From the NCBI RefSeq assembly GCF_011759385.1, contig NZ_JAARLY010000005.1, positions 186,001 to 250,000 on the forward strand: DNA of 64,000 nucleotides, read 5' to 3'. This stretch comes from Oleiagrimonas sp. C23AA (GTDB lineage Bacteria > Pseudomonadota > Gammaproteobacteria > Xanthomonadales > Rhodanobacteraceae). Of this stretch, positions 18,662 through 26,183 are shown in pieces. The notes beneath the pieces were generated by a model. That model ran no database searches. It saw only the letters and a program-made list of their open reading frames with translations, and was not told where the DNA came from. Positions within the stretch are counted from its first letter, which is position 1. The number at the start of each line of letters is the position of its first letter. A program made the translations under genes and the position numbers.

Positions 18662-21184
18662 TCACGCCGGCCAGGCGATCAGGGCTGACTCGGCCGGGAG
18701 GAATGCATCCGGATGCCACGCCCGCACCCGGGCGGTGAAGTGCTCGGCCGGACGGGTGGCCGGTACCCGCGCCGAATAAACGTGCCCCTCCACCGCACCC
18801 GGCATGGCGCGGCCCGGAGTCATGGTCACGCACTCGGCGGGAAGGTCGCCCTGGGCCTGCGCGCACAGCTCGACACGCACGTGGCCCGGTTCGATCTCGC
18901 CCAGATAGACCGGCACGCTGACAAGCCAGTCATCCTGCTCGCGGATGACATCGAGCGCGCCAAAATGCAGCTCATGCCACTGCGCGGCCAAGGTCGTATG
19001 CCAGGCGCACAGCCGCCGGCCCAGCTCTACGCCACCGTCCACCCGCTGCTGCAGCGCCTGCGCCGCCGGTCTGTAGAAGTGCTCGACATATTCGAGCAGC
19101 ATGCGATTGCTGGAATAGGCTGGCGCCAGTCGCGCCATGCTGGCGCGCATCAGCGCTATCCAGCGCCGCGGCAGGCCCTTGGCATCGCGATCATAAAAGG
19201 CCGGCACGATGTCCTGCTCCAGCAGGCGGTAGAGCCGCTCGGCATCATGCGCGTCATGCTCGGCGTCATCGGCATAATCGGTGTCGCTATCGTCACCGAT
19301 GGCCCAGCCCAGTTCGGGCCGATAGGCCTCGGCCCACCATCCATCCAGCTCCGACACGTTCAGTCCGCCGTTGACCAGCACCTTCATGCCGCTGGTACCG
19401 CAGGCCTCCCAGGGCCGTCGCGGAGTGTTGATCCAGAGATCGACGCCCTGCACCATCTGCTGCGCCAGGGCCATGTCGTAGTCCTCCAGAAACACCACGC
19501 GTGCATGCACCTGCGCGCGGTGCGCGAAACTCAGCCAGGCGTGCACCAGCTGCTTGCCCTTTTCATCATCTGGATGCGCCTTGCCGGCGACGATCAGCTG
19601 CACCGGCCGGGTGGCATCGGTAATCAATCGCAGCAGACGCTCGGCGTCGTGCAGCATCAGGTTGGGTCGTTTGTATTCGGCAAAGCGGCGCGCCAGGCCC
19701 AGGGTGAGGATGTTCGGATCGAGCACCTGCGCGCAAGCAGCCACGCGCGACGCCGATTCGCCGCGTTGACCAAGCTGCCAGGCCAACCTTTCGCGCGCAC
19801 GCATCACCAGATCCCGGCGCTGATCGCAGGCCAGCTGCCAAAGTGTTTCGTCGTCGGTGGCGGCGAAATCGCTCTCGAGGGTGGATATCGGGCCCAGCCA
19901 GCGCTGCTTGCCGCAGGCATGCGTCCACACCCGGTCGGACCACACCGAATCCCAGGACGGCACGTGCACGCCGTTGGTCACATGCCGGATCGGTACTTCC
20001 TGTAGCGGCCAGCGTGGGTAAAGGTCGGCAAACAGATGCCGGCTTACCTCGCCATGCAGCCGGCTTACACCATTACATTGCGCGCAGCCGCGCAGGGCCA
20101 GATACGTGGTGCTGAACGGCTCGCTGTCATCGAGTCGATCGCGACGGCCCAGCCCGAGCAGATCACGAGGCGGGATATCGAATTCGGTCAGGTAATCGCT
20201 GGCGTATTTGCTGATCAGCGCGGGCGCAAACGCTTCCATGCCGGCCGGCACCGGCGTATGGGTGGTGAACACGTTGCCGGCGCGTGTCGTCCACCAGGCT
20301 TCCCAGAACGAGACGCCGTGATCACGCATGAACTGGCGCGCACGCTCCAGCACCAGCAGCGCGGCATGGCCCTCGTTGAGGTGACACACGTTCACCGGAA
20401 TATGGAGCTCGCGCAGCGTCACCCAGCCGCCAATGCCCAGCACCACCGCCTGCAACAGGCGCATCTCCTGGTTGCCGTCGTACAGCTTGGCGGTAATGCC
20501 GCGATCACTGGCACCGTTGCGCACATCGTTGCTGTCCAGCAAGAACAGCCGAACGCGGCCGACAATGGCTTGCCACACGCGCAGGTAGAGCGGCCGTCCA
20601 GGCAAGACCACCTTGATCTCAAGCCAGGCGCCATCTTCGCCGATCACCGGCTGGATCGGCAGACTGGTGGGGTCGTTGTAAGGGTAGGCCTCGCGCTGGT
20701 GCCCATCGGCATCGATGACCTGGCGGAAATAGCCTTCCTGATACAGCAGGCCGACGCCCACCATCGGCACGCCCAGATCGCTGGCGGTTTTCAGGTAGTC
20801 GCCTGCCAGTACGCCCAGGCCGCCGGCATACAGCGGAAACGACTCGCTGAGTCCGAACTCCATGCTGAAGAACGCCACCGTACCGGGCAATGGCGCCTGC
20901 GATGACTGCGCATGCCAGCCCGGCTCCTGATGATAGCGTCGGGCGTCGTCCAGCGCCCGCTCCAGTTCGCTGGCAAAGCCATCATCCAGGCACAGCGCAT
21001 CAAGACGTTCCTGCGGCACGTTCTGCAGGATCACCCAGGGGTTTTCGGTGCGCGCCCAGAGCTCGGGATCGATGCGTTTCCACAGCGCATCCAGGGCGTG
21101 ATTCCAGGTCCAGCGCAAATCCAGCGCCAAGCCGGTGAGCGCGCTCAGTCGCTCAGGCAGGGCTCGCGGAACAAAGGCATACAT
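18662..21184 (-). CDS. glgP: alpha-glucan (glycogen) phosphorylase, long form with DUF3417 N-terminal domain
   Basis: 840 residues. The first 110 or so (ALTGLALDLRWTWNHALDALWKRIDPELW) are the DUF3417 domain of the TIGR02094 phosphorylase class. The catalytic part follows from [30 protein letters not shown]. Glucan and phosphate-site elements include [20 protein letters not shown] and RHVTNGVHVPSW. The PLP lysine lies in EACGTSGMKVLVNGG. It removes glucose-1-phosphate from glycogen or maltodextrin. It follows the DUF883 gene on the same strand with a 198-bp gap and probably shares its FNR-type promoter. A second, shorter phosphorylase is encoded at 29891, so the island carries two. Confidence 0.92.
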   Translation of the reverse strand: MYAFVPRALPERLSALTGLALDLRWTWNHALDALWKRIDPELWARTENPWVILQNVPQERLDALCLDDGFASELERALDDARRYHQEPGWHAQSSQAPLPGTVAFFSMEFGLSESFPLYAGGLGVLAGDYLKTASDLGVPMVGVGLLYQEGYFRQVIDADGHQREAYPYNDPTSLPIQPVIGEDGAWLEIKVVLPGRPLYLRVWQAIVGRVRLFLLDSNDVRNGASDRGITAKLYDGNQEMRLLQAVVLGIGGWVTLRELHIPVNVCHLNEGHAALLVLERARQFMRDHGVSFWEAWWTTRAGNVFTTHTPVPAGMEAFAPALISKYASDYLTEFDIPPRDLLGLGRRDRLDDSEPFSTTYLALRGCAQCNGVSRLHGEVSRHLFADLYPRWPLQEVPIRHVTNGVHVPSWDSVWSDRVWTHACGKQRWLGPISTLESDFAATDDETLWQLACDQRRDLVMRARERLAWQLGQRGESASRVAACAQVLDPNILTLGLARRFAEYKRPNLMLHDAERLLRLITDATRPVQLIVAGKAHPDDEKGKQLVHAWLSFAHRAQVHARVVFLEDYDMALAQQMVQGVDLWINTPRRPWEACGTSGMKVLVNGGLNVSELDGWWAEAYRPELGWAIGDDSDTDYADDAEHDAHDAERLYRLLEQDIVPAFYDRDAKGLPRRWIALMRASMARLAPAYSSNRMLLEYVEHFYRPAAQALQQRVDGGVELGRRLCAWHTTLAAQWHELHFGALDVIREQDDWLVSVPVYLGEIEPGHVRVELCAQAQGDLPAECVTMTPGRAMPGAVEGHVYSARVPATRPAEHFTARVRAWHPDAFLPAESALIAWPA

Positions 21185-21382
21185 GGAGGGGCCTCAGGCA
21201 TCGCGCCGTGGCACCGGTCGGTGCCGGCCGACCAATACTGGCGCAGGGCATGGGCGGCGTACCAGCATCGGTGGTACACGGCATCGACCACCCCGACCGG
21301 TTTGCGGCGATCCAGTAGGCGCGCCGCAACTTGGCCGAAACGACACGCCATGACCGATGCATCAGCGTCCGCGCCAAAGCGA

Positions 21383-21679
21383 TCAGTGATGAGAGCGCGC
21401 GGTGATCAGGCCGAACAGGAATGCCGCCGTGGCCGCCGTTCCGATCATCACCCAGGGCTGCTCGTGTACGTAATGCTGGAAGCGCGTGTTGGCCTCGCGA
21501 GCACGACCGGCGGCCTTCTGTTCCAGGCGATTGAGGCGCTCGCGCACGGTGTGCAGGCGCTGACGGAATTCCTCACCGCGCTCACCGGCGCCGGTGGCCA
21601 CATCCTGCATCAGGTGCTCCACATCGCCTGCAATGATGCGCAGGTCGTCTTTCAGAAGTTCGCTGTCGACTCGGCTCAT
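21383..21679 (-). CDS. DUF883 (ElaB/YqjD-like) membrane-anchored protein
   Basis: 98 residues: an N-terminal helical region (LLKDDLRIIAGDVEHLMQDV, RQRLHTVRERLNRLEQKAAG) and a single C-terminal membrane helix (WVMIGTAATAAFLFGLITARS). This matches ElaB/YqjD/YgaM proteins, which are inner-membrane proteins linked to ribosome association and stress survival in E. coli. The ATG at 21679 has AGGAGAAGG in front; the longer open frame upstream covers the promoter. It heads a likely operon with the phosphorylase. Confidence 0.85.
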   Translation of the reverse strand: MSRVDSELLKDDLRIIAGDVEHLMQDVATGAGERGEEFRQRLHTVRERLNRLEQKAAGRAREANTRFQHYVHEQPWVMIGTAATAAFLFGLITARSHH

Positions 21680-21755
21680 GACCTTCTCCTGACGGTTGAG
21701 GCCCGTCCTCGGTGAGCGGGCAGGAGCGACGTTAGCTCGCGCCGCGTGGCATGCC

Positions 21756-21769
21756 TTGATCGACATCAA
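21756..21769. promoter_or_regulatory. FNR/FixK-type box upstream of the DUF883-glgP unit
   Basis: TTGAT-CGAC-ATCAA, a perfect match, 77 bp from the DUF883 start. A second box for the divergent unit lies about 80 bp to the right. Confidence 0.72.
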
Positions 21770-21846
21770 GGCTTGATGCCGACCGCCCTCCCCTTCTTCG
21801 CGGCACGCTTGCGTGGATCGCATCGGCCCGCCGCCGGCCGGCAACC

Positions 21847-21860
21847 TTGACCTGCATCAG
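21847..21860. promoter_or_regulatory. FNR/FixK-type box (two end mismatches) upstream of the phosphoribosyltransferase
   Basis: TTGAC-CTGC-ATCAG. CATGCT at 21882-21887, 21 bp after the box, serves as the -10 element seen in sister promoters. It would place the transcript start near 21895. Confidence 0.55.
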
Positions 21861-21918
21861 GATTCTTCGCGCCAGGCCGAGCATGCTGAGGCGTGGCTTG
21901 CATACCCCGGGACTGACC

Positions 21919-22620
21919 GTGAACCGATCACCCTACGGCCGGCATCGGCCATCGCCGGAAAAATCCAGAGTCTGGGCGCTGCCCTTCGTCAATCGTACGC
22001 ATGCGGCGCGATTTCTTGCCGCAGCACTGGAAAAATATGCTGGCGAAAACACGCTGGTGTTGGCCATTCCCCGCGGCGGCGTGCCGGTGGGCCGCATCGT
22101 CGCCGACCATTTGGGGGCGCGACTGGATGTGGTGCTGGTGCGCAAGCTGGGGGCACCCGGCGACCCCGAGTACGCGGTCGGCGCCATCGACGAATCGGGC
22201 TGGAGCTATGTGTCGCCCGACGCCGAGCAGGCCGGTGCCGATGCCGACTATCTGCACGAGGAAATGCAGCGGCAGATGCAGGTGCTGGTCGAGCGCAATC
22301 ACCGCTACCGCGGCGCCCGCGCGCCCGAGCCGGTGCACGGTTGCACCGTGATCGTAGTCGATGACGGCCTGGCCACCGGCGCCACCATGATCGCCGCGCT
22401 GCATGCGGCGCGACGCCAGCATCCGGCGCGCCTGGTCTGCGCGGTGCCGGTGGCATCGGCCGGAGCCTTGGCGGCGGTGTCGCCGCTATGCGACGAGGCG
22501 GTGTGCCTGGCCACGCCGTCGGCGTTCGGTGGCGTGGCCCAGTACTACCTGGACTTTCCGCAGGTCGGCGACCAGGAAGTGCAGAACGCGCTGTACGGGG
22601 ATCAATCGTGCGAGTCATGA
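21919..22620 (+). CDS. phosphoribosyltransferase family protein
   Basis: About 233 residues. The core has LAIPRGGVPVGRIVADHL near the N terminus and the PRPP-binding loop VIVVDDGLATGATMIAAL, the type I PRTase signature (VVVDDxxxTG). Similar stand-alone proteins are annotated only as phosphoribosyltransferase; some are fused to dienelactone-hydrolase domains, absent here. The base and pathway are unknown. I chose GTG at 21919 because an ATG at 21882 lies in the inferred -10 element of the promoter and the frame's earlier start is inside the FNR-type box. It is followed by a PRPP synthetase, its logical cosubstrate supplier. Confidence 0.82.
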   Translation: MNRSPYGRHRPSPEKSRVWALPFVNRTHAARFLAAALEKYAGENTLVLAIPRGGVPVGRIVADHLGARLDVVLVRKLGAPGDPEYAVGAIDESGWSYVSPDAEQAGADADYLHEEMQRQMQVLVERNHRYRGARAPEPVHGCTVIVVDDGLATGATMIAALHAARRQHPARLVCAVPVASAGALAAVSPLCDEAVCLATPSAFGGVAQYYLDFPQVGDQEVQNALYGDQSCES

Positions 22621-22751
22621 CCGAATGGACCCACCACCACCCGCCGGGCGCACAGGCGATGCGCCGGTTCGGGCCGACGCGCAAGGTGGCTACCGGTCAC
22701 GCTGGTCCCTATTCGCCGCTGGCACGCCGATCATTGGCCGTGGCATGGGAT

Positions 22752-22784
22752 GCCGGTCCGGCACACAGGAAGGGCCGGACCGGC
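22752..22784 (+). repeat. strong intercistronic hairpin ahead of the PRPP synthetase gene
   Basis: GCCGGTCCGGC (22752-22762) and GCCGGACCGGC (22774-22784) form a perfect 11-bp stem with an 11-nt loop, followed at once by a run of six or more G that is the apparent ribosome site for the ATG at 22800. There is no U tract, so it is not a classic terminator. It may be an RNA-processing or translational-control element. Confidence 0.55.
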
Positions 22785-22799
22785 GGGGGGCGCAGCTAG

Positions 22800-23780
22800 A
22801 TGCACGGCCCGCATATTTTCGGACTGGGGGCGCAGCAGGCACAGGCCGCGCGGATCGCCGACCATCTGGACGTGATGCCGGGACATCTGGAAACGCGTCC
22901 TTTCGAAGGTGGCGAGCACAAGATGCGGCCACTTGACCCGGTGCGTGGCGATGACGTGTATGTGCTGCACTCGCTGCATGGCGATGGCCTGAGCGTCAAC
23001 GACAAACTGTGCCGCACGTGGTTCTTCTGCGCCACGCTGCGCGATCACGGCGCGGCGCGCGTGACACTGGTGGCGCCGTACCTGGCCTATGCCCGAAAAG
23101 ACCGCCGTACCAAGCCCTATGACCCCATCAACACCCGCTATGTCGCCATGCTGTGCGAAGCGGTCGGCATCGACCGCATGCTGGTGCTGGACGTGCACAA
23201 TCCAGCCGCTTACGAAAACGCCTTTCGCCACCCCGCCTACAACCTCGGGGCTGCCGCCGTGCTGCTGCCAGCGTTGCTTGCGCGCCTGAAGCACGACGAG
23301 GATATCGTGGTGCTGTCACCCGATGCCGGCGGCATGAAACGCGCCGAGGCCTTTCGCGCCGCCCTGGCGGCCCGCTGGCCACGTCCGGTGCCGCTGGGGT
23401 TGATGGAAAAACACCGCAGCCGGGATCAGGTCACCGGCGAGACGCTTTTCGCCGACGTACGCGGCCGCGCGGCGATCATCGTCGATGACATGATCAGCCG
23501 CGGCACCACCGTGCGGCATACGGCGCAGGCCGCGCAGGCCGCTGGCGCCCGGCGCGTACTGGCCGTGGCCACGCATGGCCTGTTCGCCGAGGACGCGGCG
23601 GTGATACTGGATAAACCGGCGCTGGAACGAATCGTGGTCACCGATTCGGTATCGCCCTGCCCGCTGTCGACCACCTCGCTGGCCGAGCGTGTCGATGTGG
23701 TCGACACCACCGCCTTGTGGGCCGATGCCATCCGGCGCCTGCACCAGGAGCGCGACTTCAGCGACGTCGACGAGGCATGA
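22800..23780 (+). CDS. ribose-phosphate pyrophosphokinase (PRPP synthetase) paralogue
   Basis: 326 residues. Recognisable elements are ETRPFEGGEHKMRPLDPVRG (the FxDGE region), the flexible-loop APYLAYARKDRRTKPYDPINTRYVAML containing the RKDR signature, SPDAGGMKRAEAF (the PDAG catalytic site), and the PRPP-binding AIIVDDMISRGTTVRHTAQAA. The protein is divergent from housekeeping PrsA: the motif is FEGGE rather than FxDGE, and the usual RQDR is RKDR. It converts ribose-5-phosphate and ATP to PRPP and AMP. Its pairing with a phosphoribosyltransferase suggests a dedicated salvage or nucleotide-shuttle module in the FNR-controlled island. Confidence 0.88.
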   Translation: MHGPHIFGLGAQQAQAARIADHLDVMPGHLETRPFEGGEHKMRPLDPVRGDDVYVLHSLHGDGLSVNDKLCRTWFFCATLRDHGAARVTLVAPYLAYARKDRRTKPYDPINTRYVAMLCEAVGIDRMLVLDVHNPAAYENAFRHPAYNLGAAAVLLPALLARLKHDEDIVVLSPDAGGMKRAEAFRAALAARWPRPVPLGLMEKHRSRDQVTGETLFADVRGRAAIIVDDMISRGTTVRHTAQAAQAAGARRVLAVATHGLFAEDAAVILDKPALERIVVTDSVSPCPLSTTSLAERVDVVDTTALWADAIRRLHQERDFSDVDEA

Positions 23781-24894
23781 GCTGGGCGGGTGCCGCACCC
23801 TCACCATCATCGCCGACGGCCATGTGCTCCCAGCCACGCCGCAGGTAATCACGCGCCGAATCAGCCCAGTGCCAGGCGGCACCCGTCTCCGGATCCTCGA
23901 TGTGCAAAATCGCCAGTCGGGCGCGGCGCAACGCATGCAGCGCCTGATAGAACGCCACCAGCGCGACGTCGGGCCGGTCGCCACTGAGCCGGCGATAATG
24001 CTCCAGCAGCCACTCGCGCCATTCCGGGTGCTCCAGGCGCTCGCACTCCAACGCCAGAAACGCCAGCTCGTCGACCGGATCGCGCTGGCGCAGCCGCAGG
24101 TCGAATTCGATGCAGTCGATGATTGCCAGCGGCTGTGTGAAATAGACATGCTCGGGCCGCAGATCCCCGTGGCCTTCGGCCAGATGGTGGCTATCGGCAC
24201 GGCTGTCGAGCAGGGGGCCTGACTGGGCCAGGAAGTCACACAGGGCCGACACCAATCGGCGCACCTCGTGCTCGGGCAGAGCGAACTCCGGGCGTAGCAG
24301 TTCGTGCTCGCTCAGGGTGATGTCATCGAGCAGGCGGCGCCTCCATTCCACGGCGCTGATATGCGGATGGGCGGCGTCGGCGTACAGCGACCACCAGCGC
24401 TCGACCAACTGACAGGCATCCTGGCGCGTGGCCCGGCCCACGCGCAGACGATATTCCAGCGTTTGCGCCAGCGGCAGCCGGCGCATGCGCACCAGCCAGT
24501 CGACGATGCGCCCCCTCCCCCCAAGGCTGAGGCGATGCTCGCGATCGCATTTGAGCGCCACCACGTCCAGGTAGACGCCCTCGGCCAGACGCTGGTTGAG
24601 GCGCACTTCGCGTTGACTGCTCAGCTTGCGCGCATGGACGGTGCTGTAGTCGATCAGGTCGCGACTGTAGGGCTTTTTCAACTTGTAGGCGTAGTGGTCG
24701 GTCAGGAACACCCAGGACATGTGCGTCTCGATGGCGGTCACTTCCCGGGTCGGTTCTGCATAGCTGCCGGGATGCTGCAGAAATTCGACCTTCTCGGCCA
24801 GCGAAGGCACAAACATGCCCGTGTGCCGTGCGGCGGCAGGCAATCCGGCCCGGTGATGACCGGACTGGACACGACGGCTCCCGTTGCTGTGCAT
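23758..24894 (-). CDS. COG2187 aminoglycoside-phosphotransferase-like protein
   Basis: Up to 378 residues. The COG2187 landmarks are AIETHMSWVFLTDHYAYKLKKPYS near the N terminus, LSSQREVRLNQRLAEGVYLDVV, and the kinase-like loop EGHGDLRPEHVYF followed by IIDCIEFDLRLRQ. In the loop the usual Asn of HxDxxxxN is replaced by His, as far as I can align it, so classical phosphotransferase activity is doubtful. The C-terminal AAA/P-loop domain found in longer relatives is absent. The 3' end overlaps the PRPP synthetase gene by 23 bp, convergent. ATG at 24816 (MFVPSLAEKV) is an alternative start. A near-perfect FNR-type box lies 61 bp upstream. Confidence 0.82.
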   Translation of the reverse strand: MHSNGSRRVQSGHHRAGLPAAARHTGMFVPSLAEKVEFLQHPGSYAEPTREVTAIETHMSWVFLTDHYAYKLKKPYSRDLIDYSTVHARKLSSQREVRLNQRLAEGVYLDVVALKCDREHRLSLGGRGRIVDWLVRMRRLPLAQTLEYRLRVGRATRQDACQLVERWWSLYADAAHPHISAVEWRRRLLDDITLSEHELLRPEFALPEHEVRRLVSALCDFLAQSGPLLDSRADSHHLAEGHGDLRPEHVYFTQPLAIIDCIEFDLRLRQRDPVDELAFLALECERLEHPEWREWLLEHYRRLSGDRPDVALVAFYQALHALRRARLAILHIEDPETGAAWHWADSARDYLRRGWEHMAVGDDGEGAAPAQLMPRRRR

Positions 24895-24954
24895 GGTGAT
24901 TCTCGGCGCGACCCTGTGGCATCTGCAATTTTTCGCCGCCTGGGAATCCCGGCG

Positions 24955-24968
24955 TTGATCTGGCTCAA
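24955..24968. promoter_or_regulatory. FNR/FixK-type box (one mismatch) upstream of the COG2187 gene
   Basis: TTGAT-CTGG-CTCAA on the plus strand; on the minus strand TTGAG-CCAG-ATCAA. The start codon of the leftward gene is 61 bp away. Confidence 0.5.
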
Positions 24969-25121
24969 ATCATCGCGGTCGGGACGGGCCCTTGTGGGAC
25001 CCTTGCCCGCACACGATGAAAGAGACCGGGTGTGGCCGAACGAGCACAGGACGCAGGGGTGATACTGCCGCGCCGCAACGTCGACGCATCATGCCCAGTG
25101 GCCGCATGTCGTCATCCAATC

Positions 25122-25135
25122 TTGATACCGATCAA
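25122..25135. promoter_or_regulatory. FNR/FixK-type box upstream of the CBS-flavodoxin-ftsH unit
   Basis: TTGAT-ACCG-ATCAA, a perfect match, with CATGCT at 25159-25164 as the -10 element 23 bp downstream and the CBS start codon 69 bp downstream. Confidence 0.78.
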
Positions 25136-25203
25136 CATCACGCGGGGCAAGACGCGGCCATGCTCGACAGCGTCGACCCAAGTGACGGCTGGAGGGCATC
25201 AAG

Positions 25204-25653
25204 ATGCGTATCGCCGATATCTGTACCCGCAGCGTGGTGCATGTGGACGCCGACCTTTCCGTACGTGCCGCGGCCGTGCTCATGCGCAAGCGTCACGTCG
25301 GCACCCTGGTGGTGATCGAACAGCCCAACGGTGAACGTGTCCCCATCGGCATGGTCACCGACCGCGACATCGTGGTCACGGTGGTGGCTCCGGATGTGGA
25401 CATCAATGCCCTGGTCGTTGGCGACGTGATGAGTACCAAGCTGATCACCTGCACCGAAAGCCAGGACATTTTCGACGCCGTGCAGCTGATGCAGGTCAAC
25501 GGGGTGCGGCGCCTGCCGGTGGTCAACCGGCAAGGTGGCTTGTGCGGGATGGTGTCTGCCGACGACATTCTGGGCACGCTGGGCACCTACATGCAGAAGC
25601 TGGCCCATGCACTGTCGCGCGAGCAGATGCTGGAGATGGAAATGCGCACCTGA
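25204..25653 (+). CDS. tandem CBS-domain protein
   Basis: 149 residues made of two CBS domains, MRIADICTRSVVHVDADLSVRAAAVLM to about residue 60 and VGDVMSTKLITCTESQDIFDAVQLMQVNGVRRLPVVN to about residue 125. A charged C-terminal helix follows. CBS pairs bind adenine nucleotides and act as energy sensors. It is a stand-alone regulator-type module, of the sort induced by FNR-like proteins in other proteobacteria. GGAGGGCATCAAG provides the ribosome site. It is the first gene of a rightward unit continuing into flavodoxin (20-bp gap) and ftsH (9-bp gap). Confidence 0.9.
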   Translation: MRIADICTRSVVHVDADLSVRAAAVLMRKRHVGTLVVIEQPNGERVPIGMVTDRDIVVTVVAPDVDINALVVGDVMSTKLITCTESQDIFDAVQLMQVNGVRRLPVVNRQGGLCGMVSADDILGTLGTYMQKLAHALSREQMLEMEMRT

Positions 25654-25673
25654 ATGGGCGGGAGTAAACGACC

Positions 25674-26174
25674 ATGCATACCGACGCCATCGTCATCTGT
25701 TATTCCATGACCGGACACACGCGCACGCTGGCCGGCGAAATTGCCGAGGCCCTGGATGCACCACTGATCGACATTCACGAGCCGCGCAGGCGGCGTGGAC
25801 TGTACGGCGTGACACGGGCGCTATTTGATGCCATTGGGGGACGCCTTACCCCCATCGTGGCGCCCTCCACGGCATTGACACCCTACCGCGTGGTGGTGCT
25901 GGGCGGTCCGGTATGGGCCGGGCGCATGGCCGCTCCGGTACGTCGTTTCGCCCGGGACTATGGCGCGCAGTGCTCCAACCTCGCCTGCTTCTGCAGCCTG
26001 GGGGGCAGCTCTGCCGAGCGCGCTTTCCACGACATCGAGCAGCTCAGTGGCCAGAACATGGTGGCGACGCTGGCCGTGGACGCCAAACACCTGGCCCCGC
26101 CTGAGCATGCGCAGGCGTTGCAGGCATTTCTAGGCAGCGTCCGCTCCTTTGCCTCGCGCAGCCAGCCACGGTAA
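25674..26174 (+). CDS. flavodoxin-like protein
   Basis: 166 residues. The FMN phosphate loop is present as VICYSMTGHTRTLAGEIAEAL (S/TxTGxT pattern). The mid segment YRVVVLGGPVWAGRMAAPVRRF fits the GxPxWxG motif of WrbA/flavodoxin-type proteins that bind the isoalloxazine ring, and NLACFCSLGGSSAERAF fits the third loop. It is probably an FMN-binding electron carrier or quinone reductase-like protein in the cytoplasm. It sits between the CBS protein and FtsH in one unit, with its own GGGAGT ribosome site. Confidence 0.85.
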   Translation: MHTDAIVICYSMTGHTRTLAGEIAEALDAPLIDIHEPRRRRGLYGVTRALFDAIGGRLTPIVAPSTALTPYRVVVLGGPVWAGRMAAPVRRFARDYGAQCSNLACFCSLGGSSAERAFHDIEQLSGQNMVATLAVDAKHLAPPEHAQALQAFLGSVRSFASRSQPR

Positions 26175-26183
26175 CGGATCGAC

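Noticed and set aside
21145-21351. A minus-strand frame between the DUF883 gene and the long phosphorylase gene.
   Set aside because: It is cysteine- and arginine-rich, overlaps the phosphorylase start and lacks a ribosome site. The gap more likely holds leader sequence.
22617-22799. A 60-codon open frame between the phosphoribosyltransferase and the PRPP synthetase.
   Set aside because: It has arginine- and glycine-rich, shadow-like composition, contains the hairpin, and lacks a ribosome site.
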